Made by a program: the position numbers and the translations under genes. From the NCBI GenBank assembly GCA_963768165.1, contig CAVYHJ010000026.1, positions 310,001-374,000 of the forward strand: 64,000 nucleotides of DNA, read 5' to 3'. This DNA is from CAVYHJ01 sp963768165 [NCBI: uncultured bacterium] (GTDB lineage: Bacteria; UBP4; UBA4092). This document shows positions 1 to 9,229 of the stretch, piece by piece. Below the pieces are notes generated by a model, which saw only the letters and a program-made list of their open reading frames with translations, was not told where the DNA came from and did no database searches. Numbering within the stretch: position 1 is the stretch's first letter; each line of letters begins with the position of its first letter.

Positions 1-144
1 TCGCGGATTCCCGTTCGGGTCACCACCGCCATGTCGCGCGGCCACTGTGATTTCTTTAATAATTTTTGTAAAAAGCTGACCCCGTTTGGCGTCGGCGGCG
101 CCTTTTTGATGTTTAATACTGCTCCATTTACTGTGACCAGACAT
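1..144 (-). CDS. YebC/PmpR (TACO1) family regulator, N-terminal part
   Basis: The minus strand reads 48 codons from an ATG at 144 to the window edge, opening [20 protein letters not shown] and continuing through [12 protein letters not shown]. This is the hallmark N-terminus of the YebC family, DNA- or ribosome-associated proteins of about 240 residues implicated in transcriptional control and in translation of difficult stretches such as polyproline. A consensus AAGGAG lies seven bases upstream (152-157), which fixes the start. The rest of the gene, normally about 200 more residues, lies outside the window. Family assignment is firm; the exact role of this copy cannot be judged from 48 residues. 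Confidence 0.93.
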   Translation of the reverse strand, partial: MSGHSKWSSIKHQKGAADAKRGQLFTKIIKEITVAARHGGGDPNGNPR

Positions 145-154
145 ATACGAACTC

Positions 155-222
155 CTTAGAAAGATTTAAATTTCAGATTGTAGATTGTAAAATCATAAAT
201 CTCAAATCTGGAATTTGTTATA
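155..222. repeat. AT-rich phrase repeat (CAGATT/AATCTG family), imperfect inverted repeat
   Basis: The 79-bp gap between the bactofilin stop and the yebC start is filled by repeated CAGATT, TAGATT, AAATCT and AATCTG words that form an imperfect inverted repeat (AAATTTCAGATT against AATCTGGAATTT). The same wording recurs at 41821-41850 and 54503-54590. It could act as a weak terminator for the leftward bactofilin transcript or be a dispersed repeat. Confidence 0.5.
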
Positions 223-223
223 C

Positions 224-730
224 TTAGCGAAGTGCGGAAACTCCGGTAGATGGTTTTGCGCTGGTTTGAGTAGTCACCGATTCCGGCCGTTTTTCCGTGC
301 CCATGGTACAATGTCCTTCAAAAACCACACCTTCCGCAATAATCAATCGCGGAGTTTTAATATCGCCATAAAGTTTTCCGGAGGACAAGATTTCCAGTCT
401 TTCTTTTGCTTCGATATTACCATCCACACGACCACTGATTTTTACTTCCCCGGCTTTGATATTGGCTTTAATGGTGGCCCCGGAACCGAGATGGACAGTT
501 TGCTTTACATCAATTTCCCCTTCAAATACACCGTCAATTTGAACCGAATCGTCTGATTTCAAGGTTCCTTTAAAAGAAGTGCCTTGCGCGATAATCGTTG
601 AAGATTTATCCATTATTTTTACCTTTTCTTTCTGTCCCGAATTCGTCGGAACGTTTTGAGATAGTGGAGTCCCGAAAGATCGGGATAATTCCTGTTGTTC
701 AGTTGGATCGGACGATTTATTAAACAACAA
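224..730 (-). CDS. Bactofilin family cytoskeletal protein
   Basis: This 168-residue protein has a flexible N-terminal tail of about 40 residues, then a bactofilin core (about residues 43-145) with the short repeating beta-strand pattern of the right-handed helix (for example GTSFKGTLKSDDSVQIDGVFEGEI and VDGNIEAKERLEIL in short turns), then a Thr/Ser/Pro-rich tail. Bactofilins self-assemble without nucleotide into membrane-associated filaments that locate cell-wall or stalk-building enzymes. The start is TTG at 730, chosen because AGGAG sits five bases upstream (736-740); a second TTG follows directly. It is followed on the same strand by the window-edge yebC gene. The partner enzyme it positions is not evident here. 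Confidence 0.9.
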   Translation of the reverse strand: MLFNKSSDPTEQQELSRSFGTPLSQNVPTNSGQKEKVKIMDKSSTIIAQGTSFKGTLKSDDSVQIDGVFEGEIDVKQTVHLGSGATIKANIKAGEVKISGRVDGNIEAKERLEILSSGKLYGDIKTPRLIIAEGVVFEGHCTMGTEKRPESVTTQTSAKPSTGVSALR

Positions 731-805
731 ACGTACTCCTGTTGACTACGATGAATACTAAGAATATACCTATCCGCCGCGATTTTGTCAATATAATTCG
801 ATAAT

Positions 806-2359
806 TTAGCGCGAGGCATCATTCTCAACAAAAAGTAATAACGATCTTCCATTAGGACCGGAAATGATTTTTTTAACAGGAAATTCGTATAAATAGTCAG
901 GGGTCACCAAGAATAAATATTTTTTATCCCTCGTGTAAAGGTATCTTCTTACATCACTTCTAGATGGATTAAATTCGTAAGATGAAAGTTCCCTGTGCCC
1001 CGAAGCTGGAATATGTCGAGTATAAAATAAAAAAAAGATCTCCGGGAAACCCAGAGAAGGGAACACAACAATTTTTTCATATTTTCCTTTGACGGATTCC
1101 GCATAATCCACCGCTTCTTTCATTCCATACTGAAAGGCCTGCGCCGAAGCAGCAGGATACTGTAGGAAATGTTCGGTTAAACAGAAACCGATATTGAATA
1201 AAGATAAAAATAGGAAAAGAGCGAATATCCATTGCTTGATTTGTTTGAGGGAACCGAATTCAATTTTGAAATAATCAATTGTTTTTATAAGTCCCACGGC
1301 GGAGAGGATAGAAAAAATGGGTAAAGCACAAATGGCGCGAAGGGCGTGAGGAATTCCTTCATAAGTCAAACTTGAGGGAATCGGGAAAATAAACAGCCAA
1401 TAAAGTAAAAGCACATCACTATTTTTATGGATTCTACCTAAGGCGTAGATTCCTATCAGTATGAGTGGAAACTCGAACAAATATAATTGACCGGTGTGCA
1501 GCATGGAATGGCGTATATTTGCGTCTCCGGTTAGAAATAAAAATGCCGGAGAATAATGAGCCAGCCAATCTTTGAAAAATATCTGTAGAATTTTATCGGG
1601 TGTGCCGGGAAGATTAAATATGCTGATCCGCGTAAATCGAGACATTCCTTTAATATGAGTTAGCTGATATGCAAGTAAAGGCGAACTAATGATAAGAAAT
1701 AATAAAATAGATATGAGAAAAGTACGGACACGCTTGGGATTGGAAAAGAGTTCTTTTTGATATATAAAAAATAATCCCAGCCATAAGAAAACAAGGAATA
1801 GTTTTTCAATATCATAGGTATAAAGCGAAATACCGAAAAATGAAAAACTCAGAAATAACCAATATCTTTTATTTTCATTCTGAATATATTTGACGAAAGA
1901 ACCGAGAGCCAAAGTGATGAATAATGGCAGTAGGATTCCTTGGTTTGCCCAACGAGAGAAAACCAAATGCCAGGGGCATACGGCAAGCAAAAAAGTGGAT
2001 ATTACCGCTGTGCGTTTATCGAATGTTTGTTTTACAAGCCAATAGGTGCTGAGTATTGTTAAACTGCCGGCCAACGCCGCGGGAAACCGGACAGCTGTTT
2101 CTGTTAACCCGAATAGAACAATAAATGGAATAATTAAGTACGAATAAAATGCGGAATTAAATGTGGCTAGTTCGCGTGTAAATATAGGCCAGGAATATCC
2201 ATCAATATCCTGTCCTGTTTTCAATAGACAATAAGCGTTATATCCCTTGGCTGCTTCATCACGAAAAAATCCCGCCGGGTTATTACCCAAGGAATAAAAC
2301 CGTAAAAATAAGCCCAATAGAAATATATATATGATAGGAGATCGAATTATTTGTTTCAT
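806..2359 (-). CDS. GT39-like (ArnT/PMT type) membrane glycosyltransferase
   Basis: A 517-residue polytopic membrane protein with about ten hydrophobic segments and a C-terminal non-membrane region. The first extracytoplasmic loop carries the Asp-Glu pair (FFRDEAAKGYNAY, about residues 30-42) expected of GT-C fold enzymes that move sugars from polyprenyl-phosphate donors onto lipid, glycan or protein at the outer face of the inner membrane. I place the start at ATG 2359; a TTG four codons earlier is in frame but no better supported, and neither has a strong ribosome binding site. Acceptor and sugar cannot be told. It lies alone between the dehydrogenase and the bactofilin, on the same strand as both. 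Confidence 0.8.
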   Translation of the reverse strand: MKQIIRSPIIYIFLLGLFLRFYSLGNNPAGFFRDEAAKGYNAYCLLKTGQDIDGYSWPIFTRELATFNSAFYSYLIIPFIVLFGLTETAVRFPAALAGSLTILSTYWLVKQTFDKRTAVISTFLLAVCPWHLVFSRWANQGILLPLFITLALGSFVKYIQNENKRYWLFLSFSFFGISLYTYDIEKLFLVFLWLGLFFIYQKELFSNPKRVRTFLISILLFLIISSPLLAYQLTHIKGMSRFTRISIFNLPGTPDKILQIFFKDWLAHYSPAFLFLTGDANIRHSMLHTGQLYLFEFPLILIGIYALGRIHKNSDVLLLYWLFIFPIPSSLTYEGIPHALRAICALPIFSILSAVGLIKTIDYFKIEFGSLKQIKQWIFALFLFLSLFNIGFCLTEHFLQYPAASAQAFQYGMKEAVDYAESVKGKYEKIVVFPSLGFPEIFFLFYTRHIPASGHRELSSYEFNPSRSDVRRYLYTRDKKYLFLVTPDYLYEFPVKKIISGPNGRSLLLFVENDASR

Positions 2360-2437
2360 TTTTGCCTGCAAGGCTCAATATTCCGGGAATAATGCAAGTG
2401 CAAAGGGAGAATATCAAACCGCTGATTCAGTGTGATG

Positions 2438-3397
2438 TTAAAATTTATTTACCCAATTTTTTGGTTTCCTATCTTGTAGTACCGAGGTCAAATCCGTGGC
2501 GGCCATAATAGCCATTTGGGTTCGTGTTCGGACGGATGCGGAACCGATATGCGGTGATACGACCACATTGTCCAATTGCAACAGCGGGTCTTGGGGAGTA
2601 ATAGGTTCCTTTTCAAATACGTCCAATCCAGCGCCGGCAATCCGTTTGTTTTTTAATGCCTGATATAATGCTTTCTGATGTACAACCGCACCCCGAGAGG
2701 TGTTAATTAAAATTGCCGTACGTTTCATTTTCGACAATTCTTTCGTGCCGATCAATCCTTTTGTCTCCGGCGTCAAGGGGCAATGTAAGGTGAGAAAATC
2801 TGATTCCTTCAACAAAGTTTCAAAACTCACAAAGGTTGCTCCTAATTCTTTTTCGCAGGCTTTATTTCGTTTTCGATTATGATACAAAATTCGCATAGAA
2901 AACCCGTGTCCCCTTCGAGCCATCTCTCCGCCGATACGGCCCATTCCATAAATTCCCAAGGTCGCGTGATGAATATCCTGTCCTAACAGTAAATCCGTTT
3001 TCCACCTTTTCCATTTCCCAGCGCGAGTGTATTGGTCGGCTTCCACAATTCTTCGTGCTGTCGCCATTAAGAGTGACCATGCCAAATCCGCTGTTGTTTC
3101 AGTCAGGATTCCGGGAGTATTGGTGACAAAAATTTTTCGTTCCGTCGCTGCTTTGATATCAATATTGTCGAACCCAACGGCGTAATTGGAAATAACTTTC
3201 AATTTGGGACAACTATCCATGATTTCCGCGTCAATCTTATCTTTTAATTGCGTTAACACCCCATCACAGTCACGGAGATTTTTGATGATTTCCTGTTTTG
3301 TAGGTGGGGAAATCGTTTTACCGAGCACTACCTTTGCCGTTTTTCTCAGAATTTTTAACCCATCTTCGGGAATATTTTGAGTTACATATACTTTCAT
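2438..3397 (-). CDS. D-isomer specific 2-hydroxyacid dehydrogenase (glyoxylate/hydroxypyruvate reductase type)
   Basis: At 319 residues this is the usual length for the GyaR/GhrB-like branch of D-2-hydroxyacid dehydrogenases, cytosolic NAD(P)H enzymes that interconvert 2-oxoacids and D-2-hydroxyacids. The nucleotide-binding loop GMGRIG is at 151-156. The catalytic triad is visible as Arg235 (INTSRGA), Glu264 (FEKEP) and His283 (SPHIGSA). The gene starts at ATG 3397 behind a plausible promoter (3443-3471) and is divergent from the ACT-domain gene. Substrate could be glyoxylate, hydroxypyruvate or a related oxoacid; sequence alone does not decide. Confidence 0.9.
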   Translation of the reverse strand: MKVYVTQNIPEDGLKILRKTAKVVLGKTISPPTKQEIIKNLRDCDGVLTQLKDKIDAEIMDSCPKLKVISNYAVGFDNIDIKAATERKIFVTNTPGILTETTADLAWSLLMATARRIVEADQYTRAGKWKRWKTDLLLGQDIHHATLGIYGMGRIGGEMARRGHGFSMRILYHNRKRNKACEKELGATFVSFETLLKESDFLTLHCPLTPETKGLIGTKELSKMKRTAILINTSRGAVVHQKALYQALKNKRIAGAGLDVFEKEPITPQDPLLQLDNVVVSPHIGSASVRTRTQMAIMAATDLTSVLQDRKPKNWVNKF

Positions 3398-3442
3398 GGA
3401 TATTTTTGCTCATTTCCCTTTGGCTACTTTAATTTTTAAATC

Positions 3443-3471
3443 ATTATAGCATCTTCGAGTACTTTTCTTAA
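3443..3471 (-). promoter_or_regulatory. Sigma70-type promoter for the 2-hydroxyacid dehydrogenase
   Basis: A perfect TATAAT -10 (3448-3443) is preceded by TTAAGA at a 17-base spacing. It points left, 45 bases before the dehydrogenase ATG at 3397, in the divergent intergenic region. The -10 is strong and the -35 matches four of six positions. Confidence 0.5.
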
Positions 3472-3540
3472 CTTGTTTGACACTCGGTTTAATTCATGTC
3501 AGAATCAATTAATTACCGAATTTGTGATTTAGAGAACCAG

Positions 3541-4074
3541 ATGAATCAATATATTGTCATCACCGTTGCCGGAACCGACCGGGTTGGTCTTGTAGACCAG
3601 ATTACCAAAATTTTATTGGAATATAATTCCAATGTAGAAGAAAGCCGGATGGCTCGTTTGGGAGGAGAATTTGCCGCTATCATTCTGATCTCCATACCCG
3701 AAAAAAAGGTAAAAGATTTAGCCAAGGGCTTGGAGAAACTCGAAAAATTATCCTTGACCGTTTCTTCGAAAATTACGCAGACTAGCGATACTAGGCGATT
3801 TGAAGGATATGTCCCCTATGAAATTTATGTGACCGGCGCCGACCAAGAAGGGATCGTTCACCGGGTTTCCCATTACCTGTCAGAAAATGGGATTAATATC
3901 GAAACATTGGAATCCAGTGTGGTTAACGCACCGACCACTGGAACACCATTGTTTTCTATGCATGGAATTGTTCAAGCGCCTGCGAAAATCACTTTGATTG
4001 AATTACGAAAACGACTCAATGAAATTGGAAATGAAATGGGTACTGATATTGATATTAAAATGCTGGTAAAGTAA
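3541..4074 (+). CDS. Double ACT-domain protein, GcvR-like
   Basis: Two ACT domains in tandem make up nearly the whole protein: the first begins MNQYIVITVAGTDRVGLV and the second begins at YEIYVTGADQEGIVHRV. This is the layout of GcvR, the glycine-cleavage repressor partner, and of other stand-alone amino-acid sensors. I chose ATG 3541 because the ACT fold begins there. ATG 3496 would add 15 residues but has no ribosome binding site and lies two bases after a TTTAAT -10-like hexamer. It is followed 38 bases later by a PhyH dioxygenase. Regulation by glycine or serine is family knowledge; no gcv genes are in the window. Confidence 0.75.
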   Translation: MNQYIVITVAGTDRVGLVDQITKILLEYNSNVEESRMARLGGEFAAIILISIPEKKVKDLAKGLEKLEKLSLTVSSKITQTSDTRRFEGYVPYEIYVTGADQEGIVHRVSHYLSENGINIETLESSVVNAPTTGTPLFSMHGIVQAPAKITLIELRKRLNEIGNEMGTDIDIKMLVK

Positions 4075-4112
4075 TTTATTTTTTAAGTTCACAACCAAGG
4101 TCGGAGGAAATC

Positions 4113-5006
4113 ATGAAATTAACCACATCTCAAATTAATGAATTTCAAACCCAAGGAGTGTTAGTAGTAGAAAGTGTACTTACCCATACTGACTTGAATC
4201 CGGTAATCGAGGAAATAAATGAATTTATTTCAGCCCGTGCCAGGCAATTCCTTCAAGAGGGTAAAATTCAAAACCTGTATGAAAACGAACCTTTCGAACA
4301 ACGGTTTGCTTTGCTCTATGAACAATCCCAGGAGATTAATAAAAATATGGATATTACGGAAATTCAAGGGGAAAGAACCTTTGAATTTCTACGCAACAAG
4401 AATCTATTGGATGTTGTGGAAAATCTCATTGGTGGAGAAATTATCTGCAGCCCCATCCAACATTTAAGAGCCAAATTCCCTCAATCCCTTGCCAAAAAAA
4501 ATCCCAATTTCTTCTATGGAGTCCCCTGGCATCAGGATGCCTCAGTGACTTGGGAAGAAGCCGACCCTTCAGAAATTATCACGTTTTGGATACCGTTGGC
4601 AGATGCAACGTTAGATACCGGCTGTATGGATGTCATACCCGGAATATTTAATAAAGGGTTATTACTCCATGGTCCAACATCCTTTGGTCCGAGTATCAAA
4701 GACGATCAAGTTCCTCAATTAACTCCCAGGCCGGTTCCATGTCATAAAGGGGGTATGGTTATAATGCATAAATATACGCCCCACCGGTCAGGTCCCAATA
4801 CCTCCAACAGGGTACGCTGGAGCTTGGATTTAAGATACCAAAAGACAGGAACACCAACCGGCCGTCCTTTTTATCCGGAGATAGTTGTTCGGAGCCTCTC
4901 CCAGCCTGAAACAGTATTAACCGATCATGCCCGATGGTGTCAATTATGGAATGAAGCCATTGAAAAATCCAAAGGAATACCTATTCATCGAGTTCAAAAA
5001 TATTAA
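4113..5006 (+). CDS. Phytanoyl-CoA dioxygenase (PhyH) family Fe(II)/2-oxoglutarate oxygenase
   Basis: A 297-residue PhyH-family enzyme. The iron facial triad is visible as His140-x-Asp142 (PWHQDAS) and His224 (YTPHRSGPN), followed by the 2-oxoglutarate-binding arginine near 235 (NRVRWSLDLRY). Such enzymes hydroxylate lipids, amino acids or small metabolites using oxygen and 2-oxoglutarate. The start at 4113 has a GGAGGAA ribosome binding site. The gene ends 17 bases before the aldo/keto reductase, which has its own AAGGAG, so the two are probably cotranscribed and may act on the same compound. The substrate is unknown. Confidence 0.88.
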   Translation: MKLTTSQINEFQTQGVLVVESVLTHTDLNPVIEEINEFISARARQFLQEGKIQNLYENEPFEQRFALLYEQSQEINKNMDITEIQGERTFEFLRNKNLLDVVENLIGGEIICSPIQHLRAKFPQSLAKKNPNFFYGVPWHQDASVTWEEADPSEIITFWIPLADATLDTGCMDVIPGIFNKGLLLHGPTSFGPSIKDDQVPQLTPRPVPCHKGGMVIMHKYTPHRSGPNTSNRVRWSLDLRYQKTGTPTGRPFYPEIVVRSLSQPETVLTDHARWCQLWNEAIEKSKGIPIHRVQKY

Positions 5007-5023
5007 AAAAAGGAGATTTTATC

Positions 5024-5995
5024 ATGCAATATACACATTTGGGCCGAACTGGATTAAAAGTTAGCCGGTTATGTTTGGGAACCATGAATTTTGGTCCTCA
5101 TACAACAGAGGTGGATAGTTTCAAAATCATGGATAAATCCTTGGAATTGGGTTTCAATTTCTTCGATACAGCCAATGTCTATGGTTGGAAAAAAGGAGAA
5201 GGAATTACGGAACAGATTATCGGGCGATGGTTGTCACAAGGTGGTGAGCGACGTGAAAAAATCGTTTTGGCAACCAAAGTCTATGGGAGCATGGGGGACG
5301 GACCGAATGATACCAGGTTATCCGCATACCATATTCGCCAAGCGTGTGAGGAAAGTCTACGGCGGTTGAAGACAGATCGAATTGATTTATATCAGATGCA
5401 TCATGTTGACCGGGAGACTCCTTGGGAAGAAATCTGGCAGGCGATGGAATTATTGATTCAACAGGGGAAAGTCCTTTATGTTGGGAGTAGCAATTTTGCG
5501 GCTTGGAATATTGCACAAGCTCAAGGCGTGGCACAAACGCGTCATTTTATGGGTTTGGTCTGTGAACAAAGCTTGTATAATTTGCATGCCCGCATGATTG
5601 AATTGGAAGTGATTCCCGCCTGTCGTGCGTTTGGATTGGGAATAATTCCCTGGAGCCCGTTGGGAGGTGGATTATTGGGCGGAGTATTGGAAAAAGCGAA
5701 AGCCGGTCGCCGTACCGATGAAAGAATCCAAAAGACAATTGAGAAAAATCGTACGAAACTTGAATCGTATGAGAGTCTTTGTAACAAGTTGGGTGAAAAA
5801 CCTGCGGATGTTGCCCTCGCCTGGTTATTGAATAACCCAACAGTTACCGCGCCGATTATTGGTCCTCGGACGATTGAGCAATTGGAAGGCAGTCTGCGTG
5901 CATTGGAAATTAAGTTCTCCCAAGAGACATTGAAACAACTCGATGAAATCTGGCCGGGGCCCGGTGGAGAGGCACCGATGGCCTATGCCTGGTAA
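5024..5995 (+). CDS. Aldo/keto reductase
   Basis: A 323-residue (beta/alpha)8 NADPH-dependent oxidoreductase. The catalytic tetrad is present: Asp48 (FFDTANVYG), Tyr53, Lys85 (LATKVYG) and His126 (DLYQMHH). The C-terminal cofactor-binding region (APIIGPRTIEQLEGSL) is typical of the YajO/PdxI-like and potassium-channel beta-subunit-like AKRs. It reduces aldehydes or ketones in the cytosol. It directly follows the PhyH gene with a consensus ribosome binding site and converges on the leftward macB-like gene, with only 35 bp between their stops and no clear hairpin there. Confidence 0.92.
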   Translation: MQYTHLGRTGLKVSRLCLGTMNFGPHTTEVDSFKIMDKSLELGFNFFDTANVYGWKKGEGITEQIIGRWLSQGGERREKIVLATKVYGSMGDGPNDTRLSAYHIRQACEESLRRLKTDRIDLYQMHHVDRETPWEEIWQAMELLIQQGKVLYVGSSNFAAWNIAQAQGVAQTRHFMGLVCEQSLYNLHARMIELEVIPACRAFGLGIIPWSPLGGGLLGGVLEKAKAGRRTDERIQKTIEKNRTKLESYESLCNKLGEKPADVALAWLLNNPTVTAPIIGPRTIEQLEGSLRALEIKFSQETLKQLDEIWPGPGGEAPMAYAW

Positions 5996-6030
5996 ATAAC
6001 CCGGTTTAAAGTTCAAGAAAACACGAATAC

Positions 6031-7269
6031 TTATTCATATCGGAGGGCTTCGATGGGGTTTAGGTTAGCTGCTTTGGAAGATGGATAGATTCCGAAAAAC
6101 ATCCCAACCAAAATTGAAAATAAAAATGCTATCAGTATAGAACTCGGTAAAATGACCGCCGGGACATTATCCTGTGAAAGTATCGCTATCGATTTTGTCA
6201 GTGCTATTCCCAGAAGAATTCCAATTATACCACCAAACCCGCTGATACTTCCGGCTTCCACCAAGAATTGTATTAAGATATCTCTCCTCTTAGCACCGAT
6301 CGCTTTCCGGATTCCCACTTCACGGGTTCGTTCGGCTACAGACGCCAGCATAATATTCATTATCCCGATACCCCCGACAAACAATGACAATCCACCAATC
6401 GCACCAATCACCATGGTAAAAATGTTTAATGCGGTACTTATCTGTTTTTGAATATCATCCGGGCTGATGACATTATAGGCTCCTTTATATTCATGCCTTT
6501 CTTTCAATGCGTTCAAGATATCTTCTCCAATTTTTTTTGCATTATTGATATCGTCAATTTGAATAGACATCCCGTTCACCGATTTCGACTGGGATAATCG
6601 AAGCAGAAGAGTTACCGGTACAAAGATGGTATTGGGTGCTGTCCAAAAAAATCCCATATTACTTTGTTCATTGGTTAAAACACCGACTACGGTCAATCGG
6701 TGATCCCCGGCATTCACTGTTTTCCCGAGTACATTTGCTACTTCTTCTTTATTGGGTAGGATATCCTCCGGTCGGTCGGTTGTCGCATGGCCAAATAGGG
6801 TGGCCACTACTGCCGGCTTTAATATACAAATACTTTGCCGTAAATCCAAATCTGTTGAGGTGATTAATCTCCCCTGGTCCAATTTCATTCCTGCAATGGG
6901 AAAAAACTCTTCTGTCACACCTCGGACTTCCATTTGCTGGGATTTTTTGGTACTTTTCACATCAGTAGTCCACCCAATTTGTGGTGAAACATCCACTACC
7001 CCGGGAAGGGATTTAATATAAGCCAAATCTTTCATGTTGATTTCACCCATTCGATTGGTTCTAGAGTCCCAATTGGGGGTCACAAAAAGTTGGTCTGCTC
7101 CCATCCCTGAAAATTGGTCTAATATCTTAAATTTCAACCCATTCCCTAACCCCACAATGATTATTACTGATGCGATACCGATGATAATCCCCAACATGGA
7201 CAAAAATGTCCGCATCTTATTCACCCGGATGTCTACACCTGCCATGAGTATGCTTTCTCTAAGATTCAT
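6031..7269 (-). CDS. ABC transporter permease, MacB/FtsX type
   Basis: A 412-residue inner-membrane protein with the MacB layout: one N-terminal membrane helix (about 20-45, MLGIIIGIASVIIIVGLG), a large periplasmic MacB_PCD domain, and three C-terminal helices in the FtsX domain (about 285-405) carrying the signature SVAERTREVGIRKAIGAKRRDIL. Proteins of this type couple ATP hydrolysis to mechanical movement of the periplasmic domain, driving substrates through a MacA-TolC channel. Here the ATPase is a separate upstream gene, 11 bp away, rather than fused as in E. coli MacB. It is the last gene of the leftward cluster. Confidence 0.92.
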   Translation of the reverse strand: MNLRESILMAGVDIRVNKMRTFLSMLGIIIGIASVIIIVGLGNGLKFKILDQFSGMGADQLFVTPNWDSRTNRMGEINMKDLAYIKSLPGVVDVSPQIGWTTDVKSTKKSQQMEVRGVTEEFFPIAGMKLDQGRLITSTDLDLRQSICILKPAVVATLFGHATTDRPEDILPNKEEVANVLGKTVNAGDHRLTVVGVLTNEQSNMGFFWTAPNTIFVPVTLLLRLSQSKSVNGMSIQIDDINNAKKIGEDILNALKERHEYKGAYNVISPDDIQKQISTALNIFTMVIGAIGGLSLFVGGIGIMNIMLASVAERTREVGIRKAIGAKRRDILIQFLVEAGSISGFGGIIGILLGIALTKSIAILSQDNVPAVILPSSILIAFLFSILVGMFFGIYPSSKAANLNPIEALRYE

Positions 7270-7280
7270 AATATAAATCC

Positions 7281-7976
7281 CTATACGGCGACCGTTGCTT
7301 TGGTTTTCATATCATCGTGGGTTATTTTTCCATCAAATAAATGGATAATCCTCTGGGCATATGCCGCAATATCCGATTCATGCGTCACCAGAATGATGGT
7401 CGTTCCTTCATTATGAAGATTTACGATCACATTCATGATCTCTTTCCCGGTCTGTGAATCGAGATTCCCGGTCGGCTCATCCGCTAACAATATCGCGGGA
7501 TTATTTACTAAAGCCCGGGCAATGGCAACCCGCTGCCGTTCCCCGCCGGACATCTCATTGGGCCGGTGAGTCCACCGGTCTTTTAACCCGACACGTTCCA
7601 GGGCTTGCATGGCAATCTCTTTTCGTTTTGATGAGGACATCGCTGCGTAGATCATCGGTAATTCAACATTCTTAAAGGCATTATATTTCGATAACAAATT
7701 GAAATTCTGAAACACAAACCCGATTTTCTGATTCCGGATTTCTGCCAGGTCATTCTCTTTCATTTGAGATACTTTCACTCCATCCAAAATATACTCTCCC
7801 TGATTGAATGAATCCAAACAGCCGATGATATTCATTAATGTAGATTTCCCGGAACCGGATGCACCCATGATTGCTATAAATTGATTTTTTGGAATATGAA
7901 GAGAGACATGATCCAAGGCCTGGACTTGGACAGATCCTAATTGATAAATTTTAACTATATTATCTAGTTCAACCAT
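7281..7976 (-). CDS. ABC transporter ATP-binding protein, LolD/MacB type
   Basis: This 231-residue ATPase has Walker [10 protein letters not shown] (about residues 38-46), signature [15 protein letters not shown] and Walker [13 protein letters not shown] followed by the H-loop LVTHES. The insert [10 protein letters not shown] is typical of the MacB/LolD/FtsE branch. It lies three bases downstream of the adaptor gene and 11 bp upstream of the permease, so the three form one transport unit at the inner membrane. The substrate is unknown; family members export macrolides, siderophores, peptides or lipoproteins. Confidence 0.95.
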   Translation of the reverse strand: MVELDNIVKIYQLGSVQVQALDHVSLHIPKNQFIAIMGASGSGKSTLMNIIGCLDSFNQGEYILDGVKVSQMKENDLAEIRNQKIGFVFQNFNLLSKYNAFKNVELPMIYAAMSSSKRKEIAMQALERVGLKDRWTHRPNEMSGGERQRVAIARALVNNPAILLADEPTGNLDSQTGKEIMNVIVNLHNEGTTIILVTHESDIAAYAQRIIHLFDGKITHDDMKTKATVAV

Positions 7977-7979
7977 GGA

Positions 7980-9221
7980 TTATTTCTTAGTCGTTTTTGG
8001 TTTGGCAATCTTGATTTGTGTATTATCCTTGAGTTTCCCCACACCCTGTTGGACAATCGTATCCCCTTCTTTTAACCCCTTCTCAATGACAATGGTTTCA
8101 GGATTACTCACTCCGGCTGTAACTTCTCTTTTCTTGACATGATTTCCTTCAATCACAAACACATATTTCTTATTATCCTGTTTGGTTACCGACTCTACCG
8201 GTACTTTTAATACATTTTCCAATTTCTGTGTCTGAATATCCGCATCCACTGAAAGGTTAGGCCGGACTGGTTGTCCAAAAGTACTGTCAATGGCAATTTT
8301 AACTTCAATTTCCGCGAATGTCTGCCGGGTGGCTTGAGCCGCTATCTCTATGACATGTCCAATTAACTTCTTATCTTTAAACCCTTCTGAAGAGATAGTC
8401 GCTGTTTGTCCTAGTTTAACTTTATCAATATCCAGTTCATCAACATTTACTTTGGCATTATAAATCGAGATATCCCCAATGGTAAATATTTCATCTCCGA
8501 TACTTACATATCTCTTTTCTTTAAGAGCATCTTCGACGATCGACCCGGAAGTCGGTGCTTTGACCGTTGCTTTTCCCAGTTTATCTTTAGCTTCTTTTAA
8601 ATTCGCTTCCGCCACTTGGACTTCACCTTGATCTTCTTCTTTATCTTTTTCAAATTTTTCCTTTTGATTTTTATAATTTTTCTCGGCAACTATATAATCG
8701 AGTTTATCCGTTTCATAGGACCGTTGTGCATCTTCCAATTGTCGTCGTGAAATAATTTCCTGGTCATACATTCGCTGCATGCTATCCTGATTCTTCTTAG
8801 AATATTCCCTGGCAATACTGGATTTATCATAGGTATTTTTGACTTGGATCTCATCATAGGGACCGGTAACTTCCACCAGATTCTTTAAATTATTTTTTGC
8901 TTTAGTTAAATTGACCTCTGCGTCCAATACATCTTTTTTTAATTTTTCTTTATCCACTTCAAGCAGGATATCCCCCTGTTTTACTTTGGCTCCATCTTTA
9001 CCCAATTTATCGAGGACATTTCCTTCTACTTCCATTCTGACCTTGGTGGTTTTTCCCGGTTCAATGACCCCGTTAGCCTGGATATTCATGATCATAGTAC
9101 CCTTTTCTACTTTGGTAACAGAGACTTCCACTGCGTTTTGTTTCCCGCCAATCCATTGATTAGTCAGGTAAAGTAGTATACAAATGACAATTATAAGAAA
9201 TGTAATAAACAATTTTTTCAT
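7980..9221 (-). CDS. Periplasmic adaptor (MacA/HlyD family, RND-type membrane fusion protein)
   Basis: A 413-residue adaptor: an N-terminal anchor helix (LFITFLIIVICILLYLTNQ), a first biotinyl-lipoyl half (GNVLDKLGKDGAKVKQGDILLEVD), a long coiled-coil hairpin rich in Lys/Glu (about residues 100-215), a second lipoyl half (KAPTSGSIVEDALKE), then beta-barrel and membrane-proximal domains. It bridges the inner-membrane MacB-like pump to a TolC-type outer-membrane channel, for which a gene lies just upstream. It starts eight bases after the Yip1 gene. The length and coiled coil fit MacA. Confidence 0.93.
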   Translation of the reverse strand: MKKLFITFLIIVICILLYLTNQWIGGKQNAVEVSVTKVEKGTMIMNIQANGVIEPGKTTKVRMEVEGNVLDKLGKDGAKVKQGDILLEVDKEKLKKDVLDAEVNLTKAKNNLKNLVEVTGPYDEIQVKNTYDKSSIAREYSKKNQDSMQRMYDQEIISRRQLEDAQRSYETDKLDYIVAEKNYKNQKEKFEKDKEEDQGEVQVAEANLKEAKDKLGKATVKAPTSGSIVEDALKEKRYVSIGDEIFTIGDISIYNAKVNVDELDIDKVKLGQTATISSEGFKDKKLIGHVIEIAAQATRQTFAEIEVKIAIDSTFGQPVRPNLSVDADIQTQKLENVLKVPVESVTKQDNKKYVFVIEGNHVKKREVTAGVSNPETIVIEKGLKEGDTIVQQGVGKLKDNTQIKIAKPKTTKK

Positions 9222-9229
9222 ATTATGTA